NCBI RefSeq assembly: GCF_017832355.1
Contig: NZ_JAFIBY010000002.1
Location: 248,001-312,000 of the forward strand
Direction: 5' to 3'
Length of the DNA stretch: 64,000 bases
Source: Serratia sp. PL17
Lineage (GTDB): Bacteria; Pseudomonadota; Gammaproteobacteria; Enterobacterales; Enterobacteriaceae
The notes under the pieces are model-generated. The model saw only the letters and a list, made by a program, of their open reading frames with translations, had not been told where the DNA came from and made no database searches. Below are positions 18,627 to 27,864 of this stretch, piece by piece; within the stretch, counting starts at the first letter, position 1, and each line of letters starts with the position of its first letter. A program made the translations under genes and the position numbers.

Positions 18627-19165
18627 GGCAATACCTCTTTCCAAAAGTCGCCGATGATATGCATCAGCTCGTCACTGTTCTGGGCTGACAGGCCCAGCCA
18701 TTCACGCTGTGGAATATCCATCATCCGGGTATGAGCCTTCACGGACTGCCACACCGGATGTTTGAGCGCCCGACCAAACGCCTGTTTAATCAAGCGCTGG
18801 TGTGCATTGATAGACACGCTGCCGCTGAAGCCGTCCTGGTGAGTGCGCCCATACGGCAACGGTGTACCCACACGCACCTGGTTACGTTCGGTGACATAGG
18901 TCACGCTATCGAGCAGGTCACCGTTGCCTTGCAACAGGCTCTGGTTTCCCTGGCGAGTTTTGGCGTAACCGTCTGACCACGTGTCCCAGGCCTGGCCTGT
19001 TGGGGATTGCTTCTCATCGCTAATGCGGCGGCGGGTCTGGGACTCCGCCACTGCACCTATGCTCTCCAGCAACTCGCTGCGCAGACTGCTATCTGCCAGC
19101 TTCTCCATGGCGCGTTTGATATCGTTGAGCTTCCCAGCCCCCAGGAATTCGACCTGGATCCCCAT
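18623..19165 (-). CDS. Virion morphogenesis protein, Mu gpG / P2 gpS-like
   Basis: 180 residues. QTRRRISDEKQSPTGQAWDTWS, then SLLQGNGDLLDSVTY and VGTPLPYGRTHQDG are hallmarks of the phage virion morphogenesis family involved in tail completion. In Mu this gene follows gpF. Here it lies between the gp36- and gp37-like genes. Confidence 0.85.
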   Translation of the reverse strand: MGIQVEFLGAGKLNDIKRAMEKLADSSLRSELLESIGAVAESQTRRRISDEKQSPTGQAWDTWSDGYAKTRQGNQSLLQGNGDLLDSVTYVTERNQVRVGTPLPYGRTHQDGFSGSVSINAHQRLIKQAFGRALKHPVWQSVKAHTRMMDIPQREWLGLSAQNSDELMHIIGDFWKEVLP

Positions 19166-19599
19166 CAGAGCACGCCCTTCAAACTATTGCGGGTAAACAG
19201 GCGCGTGTTCTCGCCGGTCATGATGACCTTGCCGCTGTTGCCTTCAGTCGGTTGTTCTAACGTCGGCAAGCCCAGGTCACGCTGGCCACTGGCGATCTCT
19301 TTCAGCGTTTTGATGGCATCCTCATAGCGTTTGCGCACCAGCTCAGTCGCCTGGTTATCGCGGTCAGCCAACCAATAAAAAGCAATGGATACCGCCACCC
19401 GGATCAGAATGCGGGGAACCGCAGTTTCTAGCGGCAGCTTGTACCGGCGCGACAGTAACGAATTGATTTCCTCGTCCGTATCCTCCAGCGCCTGGGTGAT
19501 AGCGGCCTCATCGAGCTGGTCGGTTCCCTTTTTGATGGCGTTATTCCAAACGTAATCACCGTCTGCAACCATCAAATCTTCACGGGTGGCGTATCCCAT
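19165..19599 (-). CDS. Mu gp36 family protein (DUF1320)
   Basis: 144 residues starting MGYATREDL, then ALEDTDEEINSLLSRRYKLPL and YWLADRD, the DUF1320 pattern of head-tail joining proteins. It shares one base with genes on both sides (TAATG/TGATG coupling). Confidence 0.88.
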   Translation of the reverse strand: MGYATREDLMVADGDYVWNNAIKKGTDQLDEAAITQALEDTDEEINSLLSRRYKLPLETAVPRILIRVAVSIAFYWLADRDNQATELVRKRYEDAIKTLKEIASGQRDLGLPTLEQPTEGNSGKVIMTGENTRLFTRNSLKGVL

Positions 19600-20132
19600 T
19601 ATTCCCCCTCGGCGTCAGTGACGACGGTTTCTACTACTGTGACCCGGAGGTTCGGCTCAGCCTTCAGCCGCTCGGCTGTCGCTGCGCTGATGAATGGCGC
19701 AACTATGTTGGCCGCGCGCTCGGCGTTATCACTGTCCGGGTCATCGCAGACGAACGCATGGACGCCTTCTTGTGGCCAGAACTGTCCGGCGCGGTAAAAG
19801 CCGTTGGCTGAAACCGCCTGCACCAGCAACACTTCAACACTCGCAGGCTTTTCAGTCTCTTCTTGGCCCAGAATGGCGGACTTAATGGCCTGGATCTTAT
19901 TGCGTGACTCGTCATCCAGTTGAGAACCGGAAACACTCAGGGTCACGATGGTATCGCTGCCGGTTAGCTGAGGTGCTGCCGCATCCGGTTGCGGTGCCGC
20001 ACCGGGCTGGATAAGTGACTGATAGTGTCCCGTAAGAGCTGGCGCAATAACCGGCGCTTCAGCAGTTTTGCCTTTTTTCTTATCAGCCTTGCTGTCTTGC
20101 TGCGACTGCACTTTGTTTGATTGTTCACTCAC
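19599..20132 (-). CDS. Mu gp35-like / FluMu N-domain protein
   Basis: 177 residues from a GTG at 20132 (AGAGGA nine bases upstream); an in-frame upstream TTG-type start is less likely. The N-terminal third is Lys/Gln/Pro-rich and looks disordered. The C-terminal part has YRAGQFWPQEGVHAFV and LKAEPNLRVTVVE, as in Mu-like prophage proteins encoded after the capsid. Role unknown, possibly head decoration or completion. Confidence 0.7.
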   Translation of the reverse strand: MSEQSNKVQSQQDSKADKKKGKTAEAPVIAPALTGHYQSLIQPGAAPQPDAAAPQLTGSDTIVTLSVSGSQLDDESRNKIQAIKSAILGQEETEKPASVEVLLVQAVSANGFYRAGQFWPQEGVHAFVCDDPDSDNAERAANIVAPFISAATAERLKAEPNLRVTVVETVVTDAEGE

Positions 20133-20209
20133 TGTTCCATCCTCTTTGGGTGACTTTATCGGGTGGTTAAACACCCGATAAAGAAGGGATAACAACGCTT
20201 AAAGAAGGC

Positions 20210-21127
20210 TTAACCGCCAGACGGTGGCGCAGCAGGCGTCACGATGAACGGGCTGTTCAGGATGTCCACATCCTGGTAATAGATGTTGGAGTCACCACCA
20301 TCGACCAGCATGGCATCGATAATTTTCTTCGCCGGAGCGCGGTTTTTACGGCCTACAACCAGCGTGGTTGGACGAATGCCCAGTGGTGTTCCGTCTGAAC
20401 GCTGCATCCCCTGGAGGGCTTCCACGGCTTTCTCGTAGTTCGCTACGGTCAGTGGCAAGCGAGAACCCACGGCGGTCTGCCAGAAACCAAACCCAACGTT
20501 GCAACGTCCATCAACGCCATACAGGAACTCGTTATTCAGGAACGTATGCTCGCTGTTGAGGTCATCCAGTGAGACGAACTTAAACGGACGGCGGTTCTGA
20601 TACAGGATGGGTTTCAGCACTTGAGACTCATCAATCAGGAACCACGGTTCACCGGCTTCCGCACCAGTGCCTACGATGTTGCTGTAGGTGCCCCCAGCCA
20701 TCGGGTGATCGGTGTCGAAGAAGTTTTGCCCGTCAAAGCACAGCGTATTGAAGCCTGCAACCAACAACGGGAAGCTGAGCGTGTCCGGGAACTCGCTGAC
20801 CTGACGGCCGAATGCCCTGGCAATAACGCTATATTGGCCAATCTGATCGTCTTCAATGTTTTCCCGCTTCACGCGGATGGAGCTTTCCCAGGTCTTATTG
20901 CTGATGGTGTAACCCTGCTGGCTCAGTACAGCGAGCTGACGGTCACTGACCCACTCTTTAATGCCTGGCAAATCCGTCAACCAGCCGTAGGTATTCGACG
21001 CCGAACCACTTGGCACTTCAGTGGCAATACGCAGGTATTGCGGTGTGACACCGGCCAGCCCGGTGGTAAACGCGGCGCTCAATGAGGTGGTAAGGGCGTG
21101 CAAAATCTCTGCATTAGGGGTTGGCAT
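20210..21127 (-). CDS. Major capsid protein, Mu gpT
   Basis: 305 residues starting MPTPNAEILHALTTSLSAAF, with WLTDLPGIKEWVSDRQL, ENIEDDQIGQYSVIARAFGR and the end YYQDVDILNSPFIV, all conserved in gpT. GAGGAA precedes the ATG, five bases after the protease/scaffold gene. Confidence 0.95.
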   Translation of the reverse strand: MPTPNAEILHALTTSLSAAFTTGLAGVTPQYLRIATEVPSGSASNTYGWLTDLPGIKEWVSDRQLAVLSQQGYTISNKTWESSIRVKRENIEDDQIGQYSVIARAFGRQVSEFPDTLSFPLLVAGFNTLCFDGQNFFDTDHPMAGGTYSNIVGTGAEAGEPWFLIDESQVLKPILYQNRRPFKFVSLDDLNSEHTFLNNEFLYGVDGRCNVGFGFWQTAVGSRLPLTVANYEKAVEALQGMQRSDGTPLGIRPTTLVVGRKNRAPAKKIIDAMLVDGGDSNIYYQDVDILNSPFIVTPAAPPSGG

Positions 21128-21132
21128 TGCGG

Positions 21133-21633
21133 TTATTCCTCAGTGGCTTTAGGTTTGGCGGCCAGGAACTCCGCTTCGGTGAGACCCATAGAGCGGCACA
21201 TGGCCACCTCGGTCTCGGACAGTTCCTGCTTGTCTTTTTTACCCAGTACCTTCTTGGCCGGGTCGGTATTAACAATCACCGGCGCGGCTTGGGCGAACTC
21301 GCCAAACTGCTTGCGGCCTTCTTCGCTGCGGCAGGTGGCCAGGTACATATCGCGGTTGGCCGGGGCCACCTTGCCCGAGGCAATGGCGGCATCGACCAGG
21401 GCCTCAGCGTCTTTAACCGCCTGGTCATTCAACTTGCCTTCAGCGGTCTCGGCGCGGTTCAGCGCTAACTGGTAAGTATCCTTCGGCACAAAGGCGGTCA
21501 GGTCGGGAGTCTGCGCACGGTTCAGTGCCACTTGTTCTGCGTTCTTCAGGCCCTGGATGGCAGTGACACCACTTTCAACGGTGGCGTCTGCACCCAGGCC
21601 CAACGCGGCTGCAATTTCAGCAGGCATTGTCAT
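21133..21633 (-). CDS. Internal scaffold protein, Mu gpZ-like (nested start)
   Basis: An in-frame ATG at 21633 (MTMPAEIAAALGLGADATVE) is preceded by GGAGAG with seven bases between, an unusually good ribosome site inside a gene. The product would be the 166-residue scaffold half of the protease gene, as known for Mu I/Z. Inferred from the site and from the family. Confidence 0.72.
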   Translation of the reverse strand: MTMPAEIAAALGLGADATVESGVTAIQGLKNAEQVALNRAQTPDLTAFVPKDTYQLALNRAETAEGKLNDQAVKDAEALVDAAIASGKVAPANRDMYLATCRSEEGRKQFGEFAQAAPVIVNTDPAKKVLGKKDKQELSETEVAMCRSMGLTEAEFLAAKPKATEE

Positions 21634-22089
21634 ATCGGTTCTCTCCGAGTTAAGGGCAGGCATATCTAAATTGGGTTTATTGGTCAGGCCAGAGCTAGAC
21701 AGTCTGGTTACCTGACCTTCGCTATTGAAATGAAATGCAGGGCTGTAATAACGGTATGAGCGGCCCTGAACCAACTTGGCACCGTCAGCATTCCAGCTAA
21801 CTTTCGCCATGATCCAGGCACCGTCAATCTTGAGGTCTTCAATCCAGGCCAGTGCCGGAGCCGGTTCACCTTTCGGGCCTTTGACTTCCGTCGCGTGCTC
21901 AATGTCGAAAGGGATGAACGTGCCGGTCAGTGATTTGGCAATCACTGCCTCCGGGGCATTGTTAACCCAAGAGCGGCCATCGCGGCCCGTAAACACACCA
22001 ATTGGCAGTATGGGTATCCACTCTGGCAGTTTGTTATCAACCGAATCAAACGGCAGCTCGAAACAGAGCGCCAGGGTATTTACAGGCAT
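21133..22089 (-). CDS. Head maturation protease, Mu gpI
   Basis: 318 residues. The N-terminal ~150 residues (PIGVFTGRDGRSW, PFDIEHATEVKG, YRYYSPAFHFN, GLTNKPNL) are the gpI-type protease domain that cuts scaffold and itself during head maturation. The remaining half (helical) is the scaffold, which also has its own start at 21633. Confidence 0.92.
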   Translation of the reverse strand: MPVNTLALCFELPFDSVDNKLPEWIPILPIGVFTGRDGRSWVNNAPEAVIAKSLTGTFIPFDIEHATEVKGPKGEPAPALAWIEDLKIDGAWIMAKVSWNADGAKLVQGRSYRYYSPAFHFNSEGQVTRLSSSGLTNKPNLDMPALNSERTDMTMPAEIAAALGLGADATVESGVTAIQGLKNAEQVALNRAQTPDLTAFVPKDTYQLALNRAETAEGKLNDQAVKDAEALVDAAIASGKVAPANRDMYLATCRSEEGRKQFGEFAQAAPVIVNTDPAKKVLGKKDKQELSETEVAMCRSMGLTEAEFLAAKPKATEE

Positions 22090-22301
22090 GGGTCAATCCG
22101 CATTAGAAATCATGCAGACAGTGTGATGCTAATGGGGGAGAAAGGCGGATTAACCGCTTTCCCTCTAAATGAGGGATGGAACCGTGTTTAAAACACGTTT
22201 AAAAGCGCGCAGAAACGTTTAACAAATTTTCTACGCGCCATCGTACCACAAGCCACGATAACGTCACCACGGCGGTTTTGGGATGCCGAACAGCCCAGCG
22301 A
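22090..22301. other. 212-bp gap before the protease gene; possible late promoter
   Basis: This is the only sizeable gap in the structural block. In Mu the corresponding place holds a late promoter (PI). The gap has a dyad CATTAG (22101-22106) / CTAATG (22129-22134) and a short stem GCGG-ATTAA-CCGC around 22146-22158. No promoter hexamers are convincing. Confidence 0.35.
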
Positions 22302-23144
22302 CTACTGGGTGTCGAATGCCTGCTGCTTGGCCTGGAGCTGGCGCTCCAGTGCAGCAGTGCGACTGATACCGGGATTGTAGTTCCAGCCAGGGTCGATGCC
22401 TTCGGGAACAAGCTCTTCTTCACCGGTGCGCTTGTTGAGCCACTTCGTATTTTTGACCGGCGGTGCCTGGGTCTTTAACGGCACCTTCGAACGGGTCACC
22501 TGGCCGGTAGGCTGACCGTTGCTGTCATACACTGGTGCGGTGTCCGTCACGCCGCCCTGCACCATCTGGTCATACTCGTACTTGCTGACCTGGCGAGTGC
22601 CACATTTACACCCCCAGCCGTTCGGCCCCATGTGCGTGAGCCAAAATGGGTGATCCACAGGTAAACAGATATTAGCCCACTGGAGGTGATCAACACGGTG
22701 CTCTCTGGATGGCCCCAGCGTGTAAAGCAAATACGGCATTGCCCGCTTGGTGCGTTCGATGCGCTGCCACTGGCCCGCGCTGCGGGCGGTGCGCATATTG
22801 GTATTGTAGATGGTACGCAAGCGGCCCTCACTGCCGAGCTGCACGGTGCGGGTCTCGCCGGTTAACGGGTCATCCATCTCACGTACCCCCCACCAACCGC
22901 GCTTGACCAGTAGCGGCTCCAGCACCTTCTGGAAGTCGCGGAAGGTCTGACCATCGGCCAGGGCCTGGGTCACCAACGCCTTCACGTCACTGAGCAGATC
23001 GAGCTGGGTCATCTTGGCTACGGTAAAGGCTGCACCGTGCTCCTCCAGCCAAACGTCACGGTAGTCAAATCCGGGCTTGAGCGTTTTGGCCTTGAACCAG
23101 GCTAACGCCTCTTTGGGGATGATATCGGGAACTTTATCAACCAT
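22302..23144 (-). CDS. Minor head protein, Mu gpF (SPP1 gp7 family)
   Basis: 280 residues. RLRTIYNTNMRTARSAGQW followed by REHRVDHLQWANICLPVDHPFW and GPNGWGCKCGTRQVS is the gpF/SPP1 gp7 head-morphogenesis signature. It works with the portal during head assembly and DNA ejection. Confidence 0.93.
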   Translation of the reverse strand: MVDKVPDIIPKEALAWFKAKTLKPGFDYRDVWLEEHGAAFTVAKMTQLDLLSDVKALVTQALADGQTFRDFQKVLEPLLVKRGWWGVREMDDPLTGETRTVQLGSEGRLRTIYNTNMRTARSAGQWQRIERTKRAMPYLLYTLGPSREHRVDHLQWANICLPVDHPFWLTHMGPNGWGCKCGTRQVSKYEYDQMVQGGVTDTAPVYDSNGQPTGQVTRSKVPLKTQAPPVKNTKWLNKRTGEEELVPEGIDPGWNYNPGISRTAALERQLQAKQQAFDTQ

Positions 23145-23574
23145 GATCTGCCCCCTCCTGACTCAAGAGGGTCAATCCCGCTACCTTTTTAAACTGCCGT
23201 ACCAGGCTAAGTGAACTGGAGAAATACGGTACCGAATAACAAAATGAATCATGAAGCTGCGGGAAGTATTCCTTCGCCTTACGCTTACCCATCTGCTTTT
23301 CAATCTCTGCTACCCGTTTAGCGGGGTAGAGCTTGCGCTTTCTCTGGCTCCAGAATAAGCCGGTCAGCGGGTTGAACTGCTCGCTATCTTTCCACCCCCA
23401 GCCTGGACAGTGTTTATTGTCAAAGTACACAACCAGGTGTGACCGGCTTTCACTGACATGCTCACGAACAATCGAAATCTCCGTGCCCTGGTAATTAAAC
23501 TGAACGTGACAAAATACCCGTTGTAAATCATCGGCGATTTTTTCGCATTGGGCTTTGCTGATTGTCTCAGACAT
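23137..23574 (-). CDS. Unrecognised small protein between portal and gpF
   Basis: 145 residues from the ATG at 23574, overlapping the portal stop by 8 bases; its own stop overlaps gpF by 8. It is basic and rich in aromatic residues (NKHCPGWGWKDSEQFNPLTGLFW, in short pieces). Not recognised and not part of the standard Mu order, so probably an inserted accessory gene that is nevertheless translationally coupled to head genes. Confidence 0.7.
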   Translation of the reverse strand: MSETISKAQCEKIADDLQRVFCHVQFNYQGTEISIVREHVSESRSHLVVYFDNKHCPGWGWKDSEQFNPLTGLFWSQRKRKLYPAKRVAEIEKQMGKRKAKEYFPQLHDSFCYSVPYFSSSLSLVRQFKKVAGLTLLSQEGADHG

Positions 23575-25144
23575 CACTTACATCCCCCATACCCCGAGCC
23601 TGGAAACAAAGCTGGGTCAGGCCGTCGATAAACTCACTGGCATCCAGGCTGGCTTGCAACTCTGGTAAACGGGCCAGAAATTCTTCGTAGCTGCTGACCT
23701 CGTTAACCAGCGCCAGTACCGGATTGGTGAAGGCGGTGCCAACGCGTTGCCAGTCGCCGATCCCTTCGGCGGTCAGTTGGTCAATGTCATCCGGTGCAGA
23801 CTGGCGATTCAGCGCCAGGCGTTCGCGGTTGAGGGCAGGCAGCATAGCGTAACCGCTCTGGTTGCCCACAGGTTGAAGGATATCGGAACCGGCCTCCGGT
23901 TCATCCAGGCCAAACTTATCACGCAATGACGACGCCTGGATTTTCATGCCCCGGTCAATCAGGGGGACAATCGCATCCACCATGGCCTTCAGGTCTTCCG
24001 GCTCATTGATACGCAGGCAGACTTTCGGGTAATTCGCCTGGGGGCCATAGTTCAGCATGATGAACGGACGCACCAGGAACTCGTTAAGCGTGTTCTCCAG
24101 TTGGCGTGCATCCCACTTGGCGATATCCATACGCACCCGGTCATGCACGTTAGCCTGACTCTGGCTGCTGCCGTTGTCGGTGGTCATCGTCTGACCCAGC
24201 ACCGCCTTGCTGGTCTGGGCGTCACACCATTCGGCCATGCCTTTGAACAGATCACCACCGCCCTGGCGGCTGGCCGTCTCAACCATGTCCACCTGCATGG
24301 TGGAGGGAATAGCGCACCCTGCATCGGAAGCCAGAGACGCGATAGCGTCAATCAGGGTTTGGATATCTTCAGCGCTGGCGTTATTGCCATATTTGCCGAT
24401 GGTGATCGGCAAACCAAACTTCTCACCGAACGCCCACCAGTCCCGCACGGTGAAGGATTTCAGCATGTACATCACAGCCACCAGACGTGCCAGACCGTTA
24501 CGCAGCGGCAGGCCGGACTTCAGGCGAGGCTGATGGATTAAGTATTTATACGCAGACAGCGGTTCGCCGTTGAATGGCTCCGCCTCGGTTAGCACATGCA
24601 CCTGACGCAAGGTGTCGGCGTCCATCTTGAGAAAACGTGGATCTACCCAGGAATAGTCACGCGGCATCCACGGCACCGTTGAGGTATCCCACAGAATTTC
24701 TACTACCCCGATACCTTTTCCCAGGCCATCAAGCAGATCAAACAGTAGCTCAGGGATTTGCGGCCGCTCAATCATCACCCGAACGGCATCCGCCAACTCA
24801 ACATCGCGGGCGTCGTCGCTGGCGGCTTCTACCGTCGGAACGATACCGGCCACGGTGAGCTTGCGGGTGCGCAGCACACTGGAGTAGTGGAGGTCTCGCT
24901 CTTCCATCTCTTCGGCCAGGATGAAATAATCCAGCGCGTTGCCGTCGGCCGCATTGCGCAGTACACCGGCCAGGCGCTTTGGTGTGACGGTGCTGGCCAC
25001 ACTGATACCGGCATTGGCCCGGCGAGTACCAGTAGCACGGGCACGGGTCTGTTCTTCCTGAAGAGCCTCCGCTTTGACTGTGACTTTCTCGCCAGTCGCC
25101 GGATTGAACAGGTTACGGATGGTACCGGTCAGCTTATTTAACAT
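23567..25144 (-). CDS. Portal protein, Mu gp29 (DUF935)
   Basis: 525 residues. The usual DUF935 landmarks are present: LAGVLRNAADGNALDYFILAE, ERDLHYSSVLRTRKLTVAG, GKGIGVVEILW, FGLPITIGKY, and SQANVHDRVRMDIAKWDARQ. It forms the dodecameric DNA entry ring. Its start overlaps the terminase stop by one base. Confidence 0.95.
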   Translation of the reverse strand: MLNKLTGTIRNLFNPATGEKVTVKAEALQEEQTRARATGTRRANAGISVASTVTPKRLAGVLRNAADGNALDYFILAEEMEERDLHYSSVLRTRKLTVAGIVPTVEAASDDARDVELADAVRVMIERPQIPELLFDLLDGLGKGIGVVEILWDTSTVPWMPRDYSWVDPRFLKMDADTLRQVHVLTEAEPFNGEPLSAYKYLIHQPRLKSGLPLRNGLARLVAVMYMLKSFTVRDWWAFGEKFGLPITIGKYGNNASAEDIQTLIDAIASLASDAGCAIPSTMQVDMVETASRQGGGDLFKGMAEWCDAQTSKAVLGQTMTTDNGSSQSQANVHDRVRMDIAKWDARQLENTLNEFLVRPFIMLNYGPQANYPKVCLRINEPEDLKAMVDAIVPLIDRGMKIQASSLRDKFGLDEPEAGSDILQPVGNQSGYAMLPALNRERLALNRQSAPDDIDQLTAEGIGDWQRVGTAFTNPVLALVNEVSSYEEFLARLPELQASLDASEFIDGLTQLCFQARGMGDVSDV

Positions 25145-26715
25145 TACAGTAGCCCTCGCTGATTCTTCAGCCCACGGGTGGTTCGCACCTGGCGGCGTTC
25201 ATCACGGTCTTCCGGCCGTTCAGGTTTGTTGAGACGATGCAGCTCATAGCGGCGGCAGTCCTCTTTGCTGGCCAGATAGGCCAGAAAAATCGCTATTGCG
25301 GCATCGCCGTGACGTTTTCTGCCATCGCTGCCAGTAGTGCGGCTGTCGTCAATGCCGGGTACGCCGCGTAACATCTGGATCGCGCCCAGGTCATTGATCA
25401 CATCTTCGTGCTTCGGAAGGATTAACTCGTCATCTTCAAAAGCGGCTTTAAAGCGCGGCATATTCTCGCGGTAGTGCGGAACCGACAACATCACCTGTTC
25501 TACTTCACTGCCATAGCGGTAGGCTGCTTGCTCAGCCAGGTACTGGCCATTACCCCGTGCATCGAGCTTGATCCCGTCACGGCGCGGCAACCGATCACAA
25601 ATAAAGTACAGCGCCTGCTCTTGCTGCTTAAATGGCACATTGGCCAGCTCGACCAGGAACGGTACCGTGCGGGTGGTGTCATCGTTAACGGTGATAGGTG
25701 CGAACACCGTCAGGTCACCGTTGCGTGCAAAGTCTTCCCCCAGCGCATGGCGCAGGTGCGTCGGCAAGAGGTTGAGTTCCGGTAAAAGCGTCTGTTCCAG
25801 CCACTCCTGCATCTCCAACGCCCGCAGAGACTCAGGCAAGGCATTGAACTCGGCAGTACCGCTAAAGCGCAGAACGGGGCCAGTACCACAGGCTGCACGT
25901 TCGCGAACGGACCGTGGCAGGTAGGTGCCGCTACCGTTTTTAGGTACGCAATAATATTCCTCCAGGGCGTCATCTTGTGTGGCCGTATCGCGTAGCAGGT
26001 CGGTTTTCCACTGGTCTTCGGCGGCCTGGCTCCACTCCCGTTTTTTTACCTGGCAGATACGCTTGTACAGGCCATCGCGGCAGGCATCGTCCAGCGTGAT
26101 GGTGTGGACGGAGTAGCGTTTTTTCCCGGCGCGGCTGTCCTGGATCAACTCATTGAAGAGGTTATCCGTACCGTTATGGGTACTGATAAGACGGACTTTC
26201 GCCCCCCACATGGTGAGCGCCAGCGCCGCCTTGAGGACTTCCGCCAGGCGCTCATGGAAAGCTGCCTCGTCGATAGTCACGTTACCTTGCATACCGCGCA
26301 AGTTGCTGGGGTTACTGGATAACGCCTGAACCTTGAACCCGCTGGCAAAGTAAATGACAAAGGTCAGAATGTCCTTGTCATCGTCCACCAGGACTTCTTC
26401 GCAAACGTCTGCCGCTGCCAGGTCATAGGCTTTGGCCCACATTGCCGCCGCATCGATAAACTCACGCGCCATCTCTTTATTGGAGCCAACATAGAAGTGG
26501 TTGGTGCCACCGGACGATTTTGCTTTGGCTGCGGTAAGCGCACCGTCAGCGGCTTCCGCCCAGGTGATACCGGTACGGCGCGATTTCTCCGCAATTTTCA
26601 ACGGTGAGTCATCGGCGATCCAACGCCGCTGATAACCAAGGAGGACTTCATTTTCATCAAAGTCCTCCCCACCGGTAATGCTCGCTGTAATGGCGTTTAA
26701 ACTGGCTAGTAACAT
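25144..26715 (-). CDS. Terminase large subunit, Mu gp28
   Basis: 523 residues from the ATG at 26715 (TGATG coupling with the previous gene). The ATPase domain has the Walker A-like KSRRTGIT near residue 45 and GNVTIDEAAFH as Walker B. The nuclease half contains GEDFARNGDLTVFAP and KLDARGNGQYLAEQ. It packages DNA by the headful mechanism from integrated copies, taking some host DNA, as Mu does. Confidence 0.94.
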   Translation of the reverse strand: MLLASLNAITASITGGEDFDENEVLLGYQRRWIADDSPLKIAEKSRRTGITWAEAADGALTAAKAKSSGGTNHFYVGSNKEMAREFIDAAAMWAKAYDLAAADVCEEVLVDDDKDILTFVIYFASGFKVQALSSNPSNLRGMQGNVTIDEAAFHERLAEVLKAALALTMWGAKVRLISTHNGTDNLFNELIQDSRAGKKRYSVHTITLDDACRDGLYKRICQVKKREWSQAAEDQWKTDLLRDTATQDDALEEYYCVPKNGSGTYLPRSVRERAACGTGPVLRFSGTAEFNALPESLRALEMQEWLEQTLLPELNLLPTHLRHALGEDFARNGDLTVFAPITVNDDTTRTVPFLVELANVPFKQQEQALYFICDRLPRRDGIKLDARGNGQYLAEQAAYRYGSEVEQVMLSVPHYRENMPRFKAAFEDDELILPKHEDVINDLGAIQMLRGVPGIDDSRTTGSDGRKRHGDAAIAIFLAYLASKEDCRRYELHRLNKPERPEDRDERRQVRTTRGLKNQRGLL

Positions 26716-27290
26716 CACACGATCCCCAGTATCTGGCGTTTGATATCCGCTGCTTTATCTGCGGACAATCCTGCCTGTGAAACTATTTTTTCCGTTGTGG
26801 CTGCGATTTCTTCGGCAAATGCCTGGCGAATTTCTTTCTCGCGCTTATGGCTGACCATCTGCGCTGCCTCAATGCGCTGCGCTACCAGAGCTAGCTGGCC
26901 CAGCGCTTTTGGTTCCACGGTGCCTTCCTCCTCTGCCAGTGACATCGAGGTTTCAAACGCCAGGGTTTTCACAAACTCCATCAACAACTTGCCGACGTCT
27001 GACGTCGGCGCGGTACCCAACTTAGCGGCCCAGATTTCCGCCATCTCGCGGGAGGCACGGATTTTAGAGCCGATGGCCTCCATCCGGCTGGCGTAGCGGT
27101 TCAGGCCCGTGCGGCTGAGCTGCATATCGTCCGGCAGTTCATGCTGGTCAATCAGCTCGTTGATAGCCTCGCGTATTTGTTCCTGGGTGTGACGCTTGTC
27201 ACGCAACATCCCGTGAAGGGCATCGCGTATGCCTTCCGGCAACAGGTCAATCTTTGACGGACGGCCACGGGTCGGCTTTTCATCGGCCAT
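26715..27290 (-). CDS. Mu gp27 / DUF3486 protein, probable small terminase
   Basis: 191 residues from the ATG at 27290. The start RGRPSKIDLLPEGIRDALHG and LSRTGLNRYASRMEAIG are typical of DUF3486. The DNA-binding N-terminus and the position before the large terminase suggest the small-terminase role. Confidence 0.85.
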   Translation of the reverse strand: MADEKPTRGRPSKIDLLPEGIRDALHGMLRDKRHTQEQIREAINELIDQHELPDDMQLSRTGLNRYASRMEAIGSKIRASREMAEIWAAKLGTAPTSDVGKLLMEFVKTLAFETSMSLAEEEGTVEPKALGQLALVAQRIEAAQMVSHKREKEIRQAFAEEIAATTEKIVSQAGLSADKAADIKRQILGIV

Positions 27291-27564
27291 GCTGGCTCCT
27301 TTCGCGCTCAAGCGCCGCAAGCATGCCTTTGCGGCGTTTGATGATGACACGCTGCAATGCCTTCCAGGCACGGTCAGACCCCGGGTTATCCCTCAGCACC
27401 TGCGCAAGGTAACCTTGCTCCACGATCTCGCTGTAGGGTTTACCCATTTCCTTTTCTAAGAAGGGCTTTAACACATCGCGTTCGATTTCAGAGGCGACAA
27501 AGAACGTCGCCAGTTCATCCAGGAACGTCCGCACGGCGGCGGTGTAAGGTTTGGTCTTGGCCAT
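27280..27564 (-). CDS. Small conserved Mu-like protein
   Basis: 94 residues from the ATG at 27564 (MAKTKPYTAAVRTFLDELA), mostly helical with a basic end (IIKRRKGMLAALERERSQ). Mu-like phages encode small proteins of unknown role here. It starts two bases after the previous stop and overlaps the next gene by 11. Confidence 0.65.
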   Translation of the reverse strand: MAKTKPYTAAVRTFLDELATFFVASEIERDVLKPFLEKEMGKPYSEIVEQGYLAQVLRDNPGSDRAWKALQRVIIKRRKGMLAALERERSQHGR

Positions 27565-27566
27565 AG

Positions 27567-27860
27567 TTACCCCCGCGCCCGTGGCTTTTTGACACCAGGC
27601 ACGATGGCCCGGCCGTTGGCCACATCGTCGCCGCGCCCGGTGACCGTCGCGACATAACAACCGGCTACATCACGCAGACTGACAAGACGCTGCTCCGCCA
27701 GCCAGGCCAGATGCGTGCGTACCACATCGCGGGATGCGCTATGGCCATACGCCTCAAGGCAGGTTTGCAATACCGATTCGTTCGCGCTGTCACCGCATTC
27801 CAGTAAGGAACGCAGGATGACCAGCCGCTGATCACTATCAAGAATTTCTCGCATGGCCAT
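27567..27860 (-). CDS. Small winged-helix-like Mu protein
   Basis: 97 residues. EILDSDQRLVILRSLLECG and ASRDVVRTHLAWLAEQRLV followed by YVATVTGRGDDVANGRA resemble an ArsR-like winged helix, the family found at this point of Mu-like phages (Mu gp26 region). Possible DNA-binding role in packaging or regulation. Confidence 0.7.
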   Translation of the reverse strand: MAMREILDSDQRLVILRSLLECGDSANESVLQTCLEAYGHSASRDVVRTHLAWLAEQRLVSLRDVAGCYVATVTGRGDDVANGRAIVPGVKKPRARG

Positions 27861-27864
27861 GGCC

